A DNA stretch of 64,000 bases from DASUCS01 sp041166745 (GTDB lineage: Bacteria; Actinomycetota; Acidimicrobiia; Acidimicrobiales; JACDCH01): contig JBEEGH010000028.1 of NCBI GenBank assembly GCA_041166745.1, positions 310,001 through 374,000 on the forward strand. Direction: 5' to 3'. A program made the position numbers and the translations under genes. Below the pieces are notes generated by a model. It saw only the letters and a program-made list of their open reading frames with translations, was not told the origin of the DNA and searched no databases. The number at the start of each line of letters is the position of its first letter. The stretch's first letter is position 1. Positions 25,325 through 33,048 of this stretch are shown here, in pieces.

Positions 25325-26449
25325 TCACGAAGGCGTGAGGCTCGCGTAGACAGCGAGGACTGCCTCCGCGGTCGTGGTGATGGAGAAGCGGGCGCGCACA
25401 TCGGCGGCGGCGGCGTTGCCGAGAAGCACACGAAGCGGGTCGTCGAGGTGAACGCGTTCGATCGCATCCGCCAGTGCCGCGGTATCGCCCGGGGGCACGA
25501 GGATGCCCGTCTCACCCTGACGGACGATGTCGCGCGGCCCCCCAGCATCGGTGGCGATGCAGGCGAGCCCGTGTGCCATCGCGTCGACGAGCACCAAGCC
25601 AAACGGCTCAGGTCGCACTGATGGCAACACGAACATGGCCGCTCGTGCCAACAGCCCATCGATGTCGTCGACGTAGCCGAGAAGGCGCACGCGGTCGCCG
25701 ACACCGCGATCCGAGGCGAGCCGTTCGAGCTCTTCGCGTCGATGCTCCTGTCCGGGAAAGGTGTCCCCGGCGATCTCGACTCGAATGGTGACGCCACGAT
25801 CACGCAACAGCGCGACCGCTTCGATCAATACGTCGTGACCCTTCCAGTCGTTCAGACGGCCGATCGCCACCACTGGTCCACTGCCGGAATCGAGAGGGCG
25901 CGGTGCGTCGTGCGTCGTGAACTCGACGCCGTTCGGCACGACCCGCACACGGTCCCCCAAGCCGGCGGTTGAGGTCTCGGCGGCGATGTCCGCGGACGTT
26001 GCGATGACCGCAGACACGAACGGCCTGATGACGCGGCAGTACGTGCGCCATTGGCGCTCGTGGCCGGCATACGTCTCCCGCACATGCAGTACCACCGGGC
26101 GTCGAGCCAACCCGGCGCCGAGGATCCCACCCAGAAGGTTGGACGTGTTGATGTGGACGACATCGAAGCGCCGTGCCAGGCGTCGGAAACGTTGCACTGC
26201 CAACGGCAGGTCCCGTAGGACGTACACGACCCATTGACGCTTTGAGAACACCCGCGGGCGAATGGGCGCGGGATCGGCGATGGTGACCGGGATGCCCGCC
26301 TCGACGAGATGTCCGTGAGCGCCCCCGCGCCCGGGCATCGACACCACCACGTCCGTGCCCGCGGCGCGCAACGCGGTCGCCAGCAACACGAGCGAACGAT
26401 CGGACCCGTACCACTCGACATTGCCGTGCACCAAGAGCACCCGCGTCAT
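25325..26449 (-). CDS. Glycosyltransferase family 4
   Basis: The 374-residue GT-B enzyme begins VLLVHGNVEWYGSDRSL, contains a donor-domain start VVAIGRLNDWKGHDVLI and the nucleotide-sugar motif EPFGLVLVDAMAHGLACIATD. GT4 enzymes are retaining transferases; sugar and acceptor cannot be predicted. ATG 26449 overlaps the stop of the upstream GT gene as ATGA. Together with the two genes upstream it forms a minus-strand unit that marks the left border of the polysaccharide locus. Confidence 0.9.
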   Translation of the reverse strand: MTRVLLVHGNVEWYGSDRSLVLLATALRAAGTDVVVSMPGRGGAHGHLVEAGIPVTIADPAPIRPRVFSKRQWVVYVLRDLPLAVQRFRRLARRFDVVHINTSNLLGGILGAGLARRPVVLHVRETYAGHERQWRTYCRVIRPFVSAVIATSADIAAETSTAGLGDRVRVVPNGVEFTTHDAPRPLDSGSGPVVAIGRLNDWKGHDVLIEAVALLRDRGVTIRVEIAGDTFPGQEHRREELERLASDRGVGDRVRLLGYVDDIDGLLARAAMFVLPSVRPEPFGLVLVDAMAHGLACIATDAGGPRDIVRQGETGILVPPGDTAALADAIERVHLDDPLRVLLGNAAAADVRARFSITTTAEAVLAVYASLTPS

Positions 26450-27558
26450 GAGGCCGTCTCGGCAAGGGCGATCAGCCGAGTGGCGTTGTCCGTCCAACGT
26501 CGCGACGCCGCCAGGGCGCGACGCCCTCGGCGAGCGCCCGCATCGTCGTCGGCGGCGCTGCGGCGTACAGCGTCAGCAAACGCGCCGGGGTCATCGGCGA
26601 CGCTCACGGCATCGCCCAGCTCGTCCGTCGCGCCGTTGCTCGAGGACACGACCGGGAGGCCGGCGGCGAGGTACTGGAGGACCTTTATCGGAAACGACTT
26701 CCGGTTGAAGGGCGCCGGCGAATACGGCACGATCCCGACGTCGACGGCGGCAAGGTACGTGCTCAGCTGGTGACCCGGGCGATGGCCTATGGCCACGACG
26801 TTCGGCGCCCGCAGCAGGGCGGCACTGCGGGGATCCATACGGGGGCCGTAGTCGTCACCGATGATCACGACGGTGCCGTCCCCCGCGCCGTCGCGCGCCG
26901 CCTCCAGCAGTGTGTGGTCGATCCGGAAGTTCAGGCTGCCGAGATAGGCGACGAGCGGCCGCGGCAGCCGCGCGAGCTCGGCCGGCATCGGTCCGGGCTC
27001 GGTCAGGGCGTCATCATCGGTGGCGTGCGGCAGGTACACCGGCTGCGCACCCCGCGCCGCCAGCTGCTCACAGAGCGGCAGCGAGCAACCAACGACGACA
27101 TCCGCGCCCCCGATGAGTTCGCCCTCCCACCGCCGCAACTGCGCGGCGTCACTGCCGGGCAGGTCCTCGAAACTGTCGGTGCAGTAGTACACGCGGGTGC
27201 CCGAAAGACTCGGCAACACCGTGCGCGACTCGAGCGAGAAGGCGACGGTGAGGTCGAGGTGCGGCAACGCCCGAGTGATCCCCCGACGCAAGAGCGCGGC
27301 GTTCAGGCGCTGACCGAGGTGGCTGTTCTGCCCGGGCGCCACCACCGGATGCCATACCCGTAGGCCGGTCGCCGCGGCCTCCATGCGCGGTCCGCGCAGA
27401 TCGCGCATTCGATCGCGGTCACGCACGGTCGAAGCGACGCTCACGGGCGGGTCGACGTAGAGCACGTCGTGGCCGAGCGACGCGAACGCGAGCGAGAGGT
27501 ACTGCTTGCTCAACCGGAACAGCGACCATCGTGCCGGCGAGACGACGGCGACCTGCAT
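26446..27558 (-). CDS. Glycosyltransferase, GT-B fold (GT4-like)
   Basis: The 370-residue protein starts MQVAVVSPARWSLFRLSKQY and has a Rossmann-like C-terminal half with VAYLGSLNFRIDHTLL, then VVAIGHRPGHQLSTYLAAVDVGIVPYS and FPIKVLQYLAAGLPVVSS. This is the pattern of TuaH-like glycosyltransferases that read polysaccharide precursors in the cytoplasm. It is translationally coupled to the downstream GT. ATG 27558 lies 11 bp from the methyltransferase stop on the same strand. Confidence 0.83.
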   Translation of the reverse strand: MQVAVVSPARWSLFRLSKQYLSLAFASLGHDVLYVDPPVSVASTVRDRDRMRDLRGPRMEAAATGLRVWHPVVAPGQNSHLGQRLNAALLRRGITRALPHLDLTVAFSLESRTVLPSLSGTRVYYCTDSFEDLPGSDAAQLRRWEGELIGGADVVVGCSLPLCEQLAARGAQPVYLPHATDDDALTEPGPMPAELARLPRPLVAYLGSLNFRIDHTLLEAARDGAGDGTVVIIGDDYGPRMDPRSAALLRAPNVVAIGHRPGHQLSTYLAAVDVGIVPYSPAPFNRKSFPIKVLQYLAAGLPVVSSSNGATDELGDAVSVADDPGAFADAVRRSAADDDAGARRGRRALAASRRWTDNATRLIALAETAS

Positions 27559-27569
27559 TCAGGTCGTTC

Positions 27570-28316
27570 TCATTCGCCGCCGCGGCCGGCGCGCACGCGT
27601 AACCGGTGAATGGCTCGGTGCACGAGGCTGCTGGCCCGATGTCGCGCCCAAAGCCGCGCCCGACGCGCGATCGGCAGGAACGCGTAGTCGGGAAACGCCT
27701 TGTTGATGCCTTGGAGCCGCCAGTAGTCGTAGGGCGCCGGCCGTTCCACCAATCGATGCACAGTCGCCTGATCGTCGAGCCGACCGAGCAGCTCCCACTC
27801 GGAGGCGGCGACGAGGAACCGATTCAACACGCCGACGGACGGTATGAACGCGTCGTCCAACAACAGCACCCCGCCGACCTCGAGCCGCTGACTCAGGTAG
27901 TGGAAGTCGACGACGGGAAATGGGAACGAGTGGGCGCCGTCGATCAGAACGAGGTCGAGGGCCGACCGCTCGAGCGCGGGCAGAACCACATCCGACGAAC
28001 CATGGGCGAGCCGGACGCGGCCGGCATCGACACCGATGCGGTCGCAGTACTCCCTGGCGCGCTGGTACTCCTCAGGGTCCGGGGTGACGACCGTGTGTTG
28101 ACCGCCGGCGGCCGCGAAGAGCACGGTGCTCGCGCCGCAACCGGTTTCGAGGCTGCGCGTCGTCGGGTCGGCGTGCTGCCGGATGGCATGGAGCATCCCT
28201 TCGGTCACATCCCAATGGGCTTCCCCACCCGAACCGTGGAAGCCCGGCCGATCGCGCAGCAGCGCGGCGATCGCATCGAGGCACCGCCGGTTGCTGTCGG
28301 GGTCCACCGGCGGCAC
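27570..28316 (-). CDS. SAM-dependent methyltransferase (Methyltransf_24 type)
   Basis: The 248-residue protein has a class I SAM-binding motif ETGCGASTVLFA (motif I), the DLVLIDGAHSF block and GGVLLLDDAF. These are marks of the Methyltransferase_24 group often found in polysaccharide gene clusters. It probably methylates a sugar or its precursor; the acceptor is unknown. The Arg/His-rich C-terminus may interact with membrane or partner. GTG 28316 is the start; the divergent AsnB start lies 43 bp away. It is the first gene of the minus-strand trio 27570/26446/25325. Confidence 0.8.
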   Translation of the reverse strand: MPPVDPDSNRRCLDAIAALLRDRPGFHGSGGEAHWDVTEGMLHAIRQHADPTTRSLETGCGASTVLFAAAGGQHTVVTPDPEEYQRAREYCDRIGVDAGRVRLAHGSSDVVLPALERSALDLVLIDGAHSFPFPVVDFHYLSQRLEVGGVLLLDDAFIPSVGVLNRFLVAASEWELLGRLDDQATVHRLVERPAPYDYWRLQGINKAFPDYAFLPIARRARLWARHRASSLVHRAIHRLRVRAGRGGE

Positions 28317-28359
28317 GCTAGTGGCCTGCGGCCAGCGCCACCCCGTACCCTGCCGAGGC

Positions 28360-30213
28360 GTGTGCGGTATCGCGGGAATCGTCGGGCGCCGCGCACCCTT
28401 GACCGACGCCGATCAACGCGCGCTCGGTCGAATGCTCGATTCGCTGTATCACCGCGGCCCCGACGACCGAGGAACGTGGACCGACGCGAACGCTCGTGTT
28501 GCACTGGGGCACACCCGGCTGTCCATCCTCGACCTCACCGCCGCGGGCCACGAACCGCTCGTCGTCGACGACGGGCGCACCGCGCTCACCTTCAACGGCG
28601 AGATCTTCAACCATCTGGAGTTGCGGCCCGCGCTGGAGAAGGCGGGGCATCGATTTCGCGGACACTGCGACGCGGAGACGTTGGCGGTCGCGCTGGCGGC
28701 GCGGGGTCTCGACGTCCTCGATGATCTCCGCGGCTTCTTCGCGTTCGCGGCGGTCCTCGGTGGCGATGTCGTGCTGGTACGCGATCGGCTGGGCAAGAAG
28801 CCCCTCTTCTATGCCGCCGACGCCGATCGGGTCGTCTTCGCGTCAGAGGTGCGAGCGCTGCTTGCATCGGGCCTCGTCACCCCGGCGCTCGATCCTGCGT
28901 CGCTGGATGCCTATCTCGCCCTCGGCGCGGTCGCTGCGCCGGGCACGCTGCTGCGAGGGGTGCACAGCGTGCCTCCCGGCAGCCACGTGACCATCGGTAC
29001 GCAGATCGGAGAACCGATCAGGTGGTGGCGACCTCCTGACGGCGTGCCCGACCATCCGGCCGACCCGCGGCCGCGGGACGTCCAACTGGAAGGCCACTTG
29101 CGGGCGTCGATCCGTGACCGTCTTCTCGCTGACGTACCCGTGGGGGCGTTCCTCTCCGGCGGACTCGACTCCCCCACGATCGTCGCCCTCATGCAGCAGG
29201 AGAGTGGGACGCCCGTTTCGACGTTCACGGTGGGATTCGACGGCGATCTCGGCGTGCCCGATGAACGAGCGACAGCCGCGCACATCGCTCGAGCGCTGCA
29301 CAGCGACCATCAGGATGTGGTCGTCTCTCGGGCCGAGGTTCCCGTCGTCTTCGACGCGTTCCTCGACGCTCTCGACCAGCCCGCCGGCGACGCCTTCAAC
29401 TCCTTTCTCGCGAGCAGGGCCGCGGCGGGCCGAACCACCGTCGTGTTGTCGGGCGTCGGTGCCGACGAGCTTCTCTACGGCTACGCCTTCTGGCGGCGGG
29501 CGACCCGTCTCGGGCTCGCGCGCTCTCGTTCTCCAACCAGCGCGCGAGCGCGCGCTCGCGTGGTGGCGGCCGTCGGCGGTTCCCAGCGGCTCGGTCGGCG
29601 CGGCCGGTTGGCCAAGGCTCTCGCGGTCGCCGTCGCACCGGCGTCGGCTCGCGTTCTACTGACTGCGACGGAGCGTCGCGCGGTGTGCCGATGGCCCATC
29701 GACGGCCCGGTCGAGTCGTGGCTGGCAGGGCTTGCGCACGGCCGCGATCCGGCCCGCCATTCGGACATGCTCGCCTACCTGCAGCCGATACTGCTTCCCG
29801 ATCTCGACGCGATGACGATGCACCATTCGTTGGAGGCGCGCGCGCCGTTCCTCGACCACCGTCTCGTCGAGTGGGCGCTTGGGGTGCCGGGCCACGAGTG
29901 CTGGGATCGTCACGGCGGGAAGGCGCCACTTCGCGCCCTCGCTCGCCGGCTGCTGCCCGCCGCTGTGGTCGACGCCCCCAAGCGCGGCTTCGTGCTGCCG
30001 TACGGGGCCTGGCTCGACGGTCCGCTCCGATCGGCGGCCGACGAACTGGCGGCGAGCGCGCAGGCGAGGGGACTCGTCGATGGTGAACGCCTGCGCGGTT
30101 GGCTACACGACGCCCGGGCCGGCCGGCGCGACGGGCGGTCGGTGTGGCACCTGCTCGTGCTCGAGGGCTGGCTCCAGCGCCACGCTCCAGGGCTCACGTC
30201 GACCGGTTCGTGA
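28360..30213 (+). CDS. asnB: Glutamine-hydrolysing asparagine synthetase-like amidotransferase
   Basis: The 617-residue protein has an N-terminal glutaminase domain starting directly with Cys2 (VCGIAGIVG), HRGPDDRG, LGHTRLSILD and FNGEIFN. The C-terminal ATP-PPase domain has the SGGLDS loop (FLSGGLDSPT) and a VLSGVGADELLYGY block. The family amidates aspartate or, in polysaccharide loci, other carboxylates. The GTG at 28360 is fixed by the nucleophile Cys. Its position at the head of a plus-strand glycan operon makes a sugar- or lipid-modifying role as likely as asparagine supply. Confidence 0.88.
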   Translation: MCGIAGIVGRRAPLTDADQRALGRMLDSLYHRGPDDRGTWTDANARVALGHTRLSILDLTAAGHEPLVVDDGRTALTFNGEIFNHLELRPALEKAGHRFRGHCDAETLAVALAARGLDVLDDLRGFFAFAAVLGGDVVLVRDRLGKKPLFYAADADRVVFASEVRALLASGLVTPALDPASLDAYLALGAVAAPGTLLRGVHSVPPGSHVTIGTQIGEPIRWWRPPDGVPDHPADPRPRDVQLEGHLRASIRDRLLADVPVGAFLSGGLDSPTIVALMQQESGTPVSTFTVGFDGDLGVPDERATAAHIARALHSDHQDVVVSRAEVPVVFDAFLDALDQPAGDAFNSFLASRAAAGRTTVVLSGVGADELLYGYAFWRRATRLGLARSRSPTSARARARVVAAVGGSQRLGRRGRLAKALAVAVAPASARVLLTATERRAVCRWPIDGPVESWLAGLAHGRDPARHSDMLAYLQPILLPDLDAMTMHHSLEARAPFLDHRLVEWALGVPGHECWDRHGGKAPLRALARRLLPAAVVDAPKRGFVLPYGAWLDGPLRSAADELAASAQARGLVDGERLRGWLHDARAGRRDGRSVWHLLVLEGWLQRHAPGLTSTGS

Positions 30214-30253
30214 CCGCCGACCCCACCGGACGACGTTCGTTACGCTCGCGACG

Positions 30254-30955
30254 GTGGGATCGCTCCGGAAGGCTCGCACGCAGATGGAGCAACTGCGCGT
30301 CCGGGTCATTCTCGGCCTGTTGCAACTGCGCATGAAACTCATAGGGGCGTCGCTGGAACTCGACATCGGTCCGGGATTCGCGATCGGCCGGCGGGTGCAG
30401 TTCCGTGTCCAGTCCGGGACGCACAACGTCATTCGCATGGGCAAAGGGTGTTCGGTGGGCGACGACGTCGTCTTCCTGCTGAAGGGCGCAACAATCGAAT
30501 GGGGCGATCGCGTAGAGATACGCAGGGGCACCACGTTGAACCTGTCAGGCACGTTGCGGCTCGTGGGCCGGAACATCATCAGCTACAGCAACGTCATCCA
30601 TTGCGCGACGTCGATCACCATGGGCGAGTGTGCTTCCACGAATGAATACGTCTCGATCATCGACTCGACACACCACCACGACGGCGAATACGACTTCTTC
30701 TACGAGAACACCTCGGCCGAGCCCATCGTGATCGGTGCCAACGTCTGGATCTGCAACAAGGCTTCAGTGCTGATGGGCACCACGATCGGTCCGAACGCAG
30801 TGGTCGCGTCCCACTCGGTGGTCAATCGGGACGTGCCCGAAGCGACGGTCGTCGGCGGCTTGCCGGCGAAGGTTCTCGCCCCTCGAGCGGTGGCCGGCGG
30901 CGCCTTGCGTTTCAGCTCCGCGCAGCCCGTGTCGATGGGCGCTCCCCCCGGTTGA
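30254..30955 (+). CDS. Left-handed beta-helix (hexapeptide) acyltransferase
   Basis: The 233-residue protein has hexapeptide-repeat features: isoleucine/valine-spaced turns such as VIRMGKGCSVGDDVVF and ITMGECASTNEYV. The catalytic-type His lies in STHHHDG, and the typical end SHSVVNRDVPEATVVGGLPAKVL follows. Such enzymes O- or N-acetylate sugars using acetyl-CoA. GTG 30254 or ATG 30284 are both plausible. The stop overlaps the downstream TTG start (TTGA), so it is coupled to the following glycosyltransferase. Confidence 0.85.
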   Translation: MGSLRKARTQMEQLRVRVILGLLQLRMKLIGASLELDIGPGFAIGRRVQFRVQSGTHNVIRMGKGCSVGDDVVFLLKGATIEWGDRVEIRRGTTLNLSGTLRLVGRNIISYSNVIHCATSITMGECASTNEYVSIIDSTHHHDGEYDFFYENTSAEPIVIGANVWICNKASVLMGTTIGPNAVVASHSVVNRDVPEATVVGGLPAKVLAPRAVAGGALRFSSAQPVSMGAPPG

Positions 30956-32055
30956 CCGGCATCGAGGCCGAGCCCCGCTCGATCTGCCTGACCAATCCGT
31001 TCGCATGGCCGTACGTCAAGCGCGGGACCGAGACGCTCGTGCGCTCGTTGGCGCGGTGGCTGCAGCGATCGGGGCGTCAGGTCGAGATCGCCGCCGGGGG
31101 ACCGGCGACGACCTCGTACGACCTCGATGGTGTGCCCGTCGCTCTCTTTCGGGCCCGCAGTGCTCGACGCGTCCACGTCGACCTCGATGAGGAGACCACG
31201 TTCATCCCGGCGATGGCCCGTCATCTACGGCGCGCGAGACCCGACGTGGTTCACGCGTTTCTCTTCGAGGACGCGTCGGCCGCCCGGCTCGCCCGCCGGC
31301 CCTATGTCGTGTCGTACGGGGGTATCGCTCTTCGGGCCTCGACTGCCGGTCATCCCCTCAAACGTCGCCTCTTCGCGTACGGGACACGAGGTGCACGAGT
31401 GGTGCTGTGCCCGAGCCAGGCCGCCGCGACCCATCTCCTCGACTCCTATGGCTATCGCGCCCACGTGATTCCCAATGGCATCGACGTCACCGAGTTCACG
31501 GTGGGCGCAGATCGCGACGACGTCGTGCTGTGTCCTTCGACGCCCGACGATGACCGCAAGCGTGTGTCCGTCTTGGTCGACGCGTTCGCGATTGCGGGGC
31601 GCCACAGCAAGACGCTCGAGCTCGTGCTCGCAGGTCGCGCCTCGGATGGGCGCCGACAGTCCTTGCTCGACCGCTTGCCCGAGGAGCTCCGCACTCGCGT
31701 TCGGTTCACGGGTGAGGTCGGGGCCGAGCGGCTGCGCGAGCTGTACGGCTCGGCGGCGGTGACCTGCTTGCCGAGCCTCAACGAGGCGTTCGGGATGGTC
31801 CTCGTCGAATCCTTGGCGTCGGGAACCCCGGTCGTCGGCGCGCGCCACGGCGCGATCCCGGAGATCGTCGACGAGGAGGTCGGCGCGCTCTTCGCGCCGG
31901 ATGATGTCGAGGCGTGCAGCCGAGCCCTGCTCACCGTCGTGGAACGCGCCCGGCATCGTGACCTCGCCGCTCGATGTCGAGCACGGGCCGAGCTCTACGA
32001 TTGGTCGGTCATCGGCCCCCGGTTACTCGACGTGTACAAGGCGGCCTGCGCATGA
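30952..32055 (+). CDS. Glycosyltransferase family 4
   Basis: The 367-residue GT-B protein has an N-terminal half with VKRGTETLVRSLARWL, a donor half starting VVLCPSTPDDDRKRV and the EAFGMVLVESLASGTPVVGARHG motif with Glu residues typical of GT4. It is a retaining nucleotide-sugar transferase of unknown specificity. It starts with TTG overlapping the previous stop and ends with ATGA overlapping the next start. It resembles the GT4 at 51516 in its STPDDDRKR/SAPGDPRKR block, suggesting paralogy. Confidence 0.9.
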   Translation: MTGIEAEPRSICLTNPFAWPYVKRGTETLVRSLARWLQRSGRQVEIAAGGPATTSYDLDGVPVALFRARSARRVHVDLDEETTFIPAMARHLRRARPDVVHAFLFEDASAARLARRPYVVSYGGIALRASTAGHPLKRRLFAYGTRGARVVLCPSQAAATHLLDSYGYRAHVIPNGIDVTEFTVGADRDDVVLCPSTPDDDRKRVSVLVDAFAIAGRHSKTLELVLAGRASDGRRQSLLDRLPEELRTRVRFTGEVGAERLRELYGSAAVTCLPSLNEAFGMVLVESLASGTPVVGARHGAIPEIVDEEVGALFAPDDVEACSRALLTVVERARHRDLAARCRARAELYDWSVIGPRLLDVYKAACA

Positions 32056-33032
32056 GTAGCGGGATGGACGGTGGTGTGGAGGTGCAGGTCTCCGTCTGCA
32101 TGCCGACGTACCGGAGACCCGGCCAGTTGGACAGCGCCCTCGGTGCGATCACCGCCCTGGAGCCACCTCCTGGAGGCTTCGAGGTGGTCGTCGTCGACGA
32201 CGGTTCGCCCGACTCGGACGGCATCGGCGCGCTGGTGGAATCGTGGGCAGCCCGGTCGCCCGTGCCGGTTCGGTTCGTCGCGAACCGCGAGAACCGCGGG
32301 CCGTGTGCCGCGCGCGAAGACGCTTGGCGTCGCGCGCGGGGCGAATGGATCGCGTTCACCGATGACGACTGCCTACCGCGATCCGATTGGCTGCTGCAGT
32401 TGATGAGCGCGGCCGACGACGCGGATGTCGTACAAGGACGCACGCAGCCGGATCCGACGCGGGCCCACCTGCTGAGCCAGCCCTTCGCTCGCTCGGTCCA
32501 GGTGGACCGACTCAACGGCTACTACCAGACGTGCAACATCCTGTACCGCAAGTCGCTCCTCGACCAGCTCGACGGCTTCGACCTGACGTTCCGGTTCAGC
32601 GCGGAGGACACCGACCTCGGCTGGCGTGCGGAGGCCGCTAGCGCCCGGATCACCTTCGCCCCCGACGCCGTCGTGACGCACGAGGTCGTGGTCGGCGACT
32701 GGCGACGTGACGTCCGCGGTCGCAAGCGCTGGGCCGACGTCGTCCACATGGTGGCCAAGCATCCGGGCGCCCGCCGGCTGGCGTGGAAGCCCTACATCTA
32801 CCGACGTTCGCACCTGCCGGTGCTGCTGTACGCGGTGGCGGTGTTGCTGACGATGACGTCGCGCACGCGGCGCTTGGCCGCGTTGGCCGTTGTCGTTCTC
32901 GCGGCCCGAGACGTGGCCGAGGCGAAGTCACCGCGTCGCGCCATCTTCGTGGCCCAGACGCGGATCGGCGACGCCTACGAGATCCTGATCCTGTTGCGTG
33001 AGAGCATTCGGCACCGCACGCTGCTCCTGTGA
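32052..33032 (+). CDS. Glycosyltransferase family 2 with C-terminal membrane segments
   Basis: The 326-residue protein opens with the GT-A nucleotide-sugar motif VSVCMPTYRRPGQLD, then VVVVDDGSPD, FTDDDCLP (DxD-like) and the acceptor-side ED motif in FSAEDTDLGWRAE. Two hydrophobic segments near residues 255-300 may anchor it in the membrane. GT2 enzymes are inverting transferases. ATG 32052 overlaps the preceding stop. It is homologous in layout to the GT2 at 42079. Confidence 0.9.
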   Translation: MSSGMDGGVEVQVSVCMPTYRRPGQLDSALGAITALEPPPGGFEVVVVDDGSPDSDGIGALVESWAARSPVPVRFVANRENRGPCAAREDAWRRARGEWIAFTDDDCLPRSDWLLQLMSAADDADVVQGRTQPDPTRAHLLSQPFARSVQVDRLNGYYQTCNILYRKSLLDQLDGFDLTFRFSAEDTDLGWRAEAASARITFAPDAVVTHEVVVGDWRRDVRGRKRWADVVHMVAKHPGARRLAWKPYIYRRSHLPVLLYAVAVLLTMTSRTRRLAALAVVVLAARDVAEAKSPRRAIFVAQTRIGDAYEILILLRESIRHRTLLL

Positions 33033-33048
33033 TGAATCGCGGATCGTG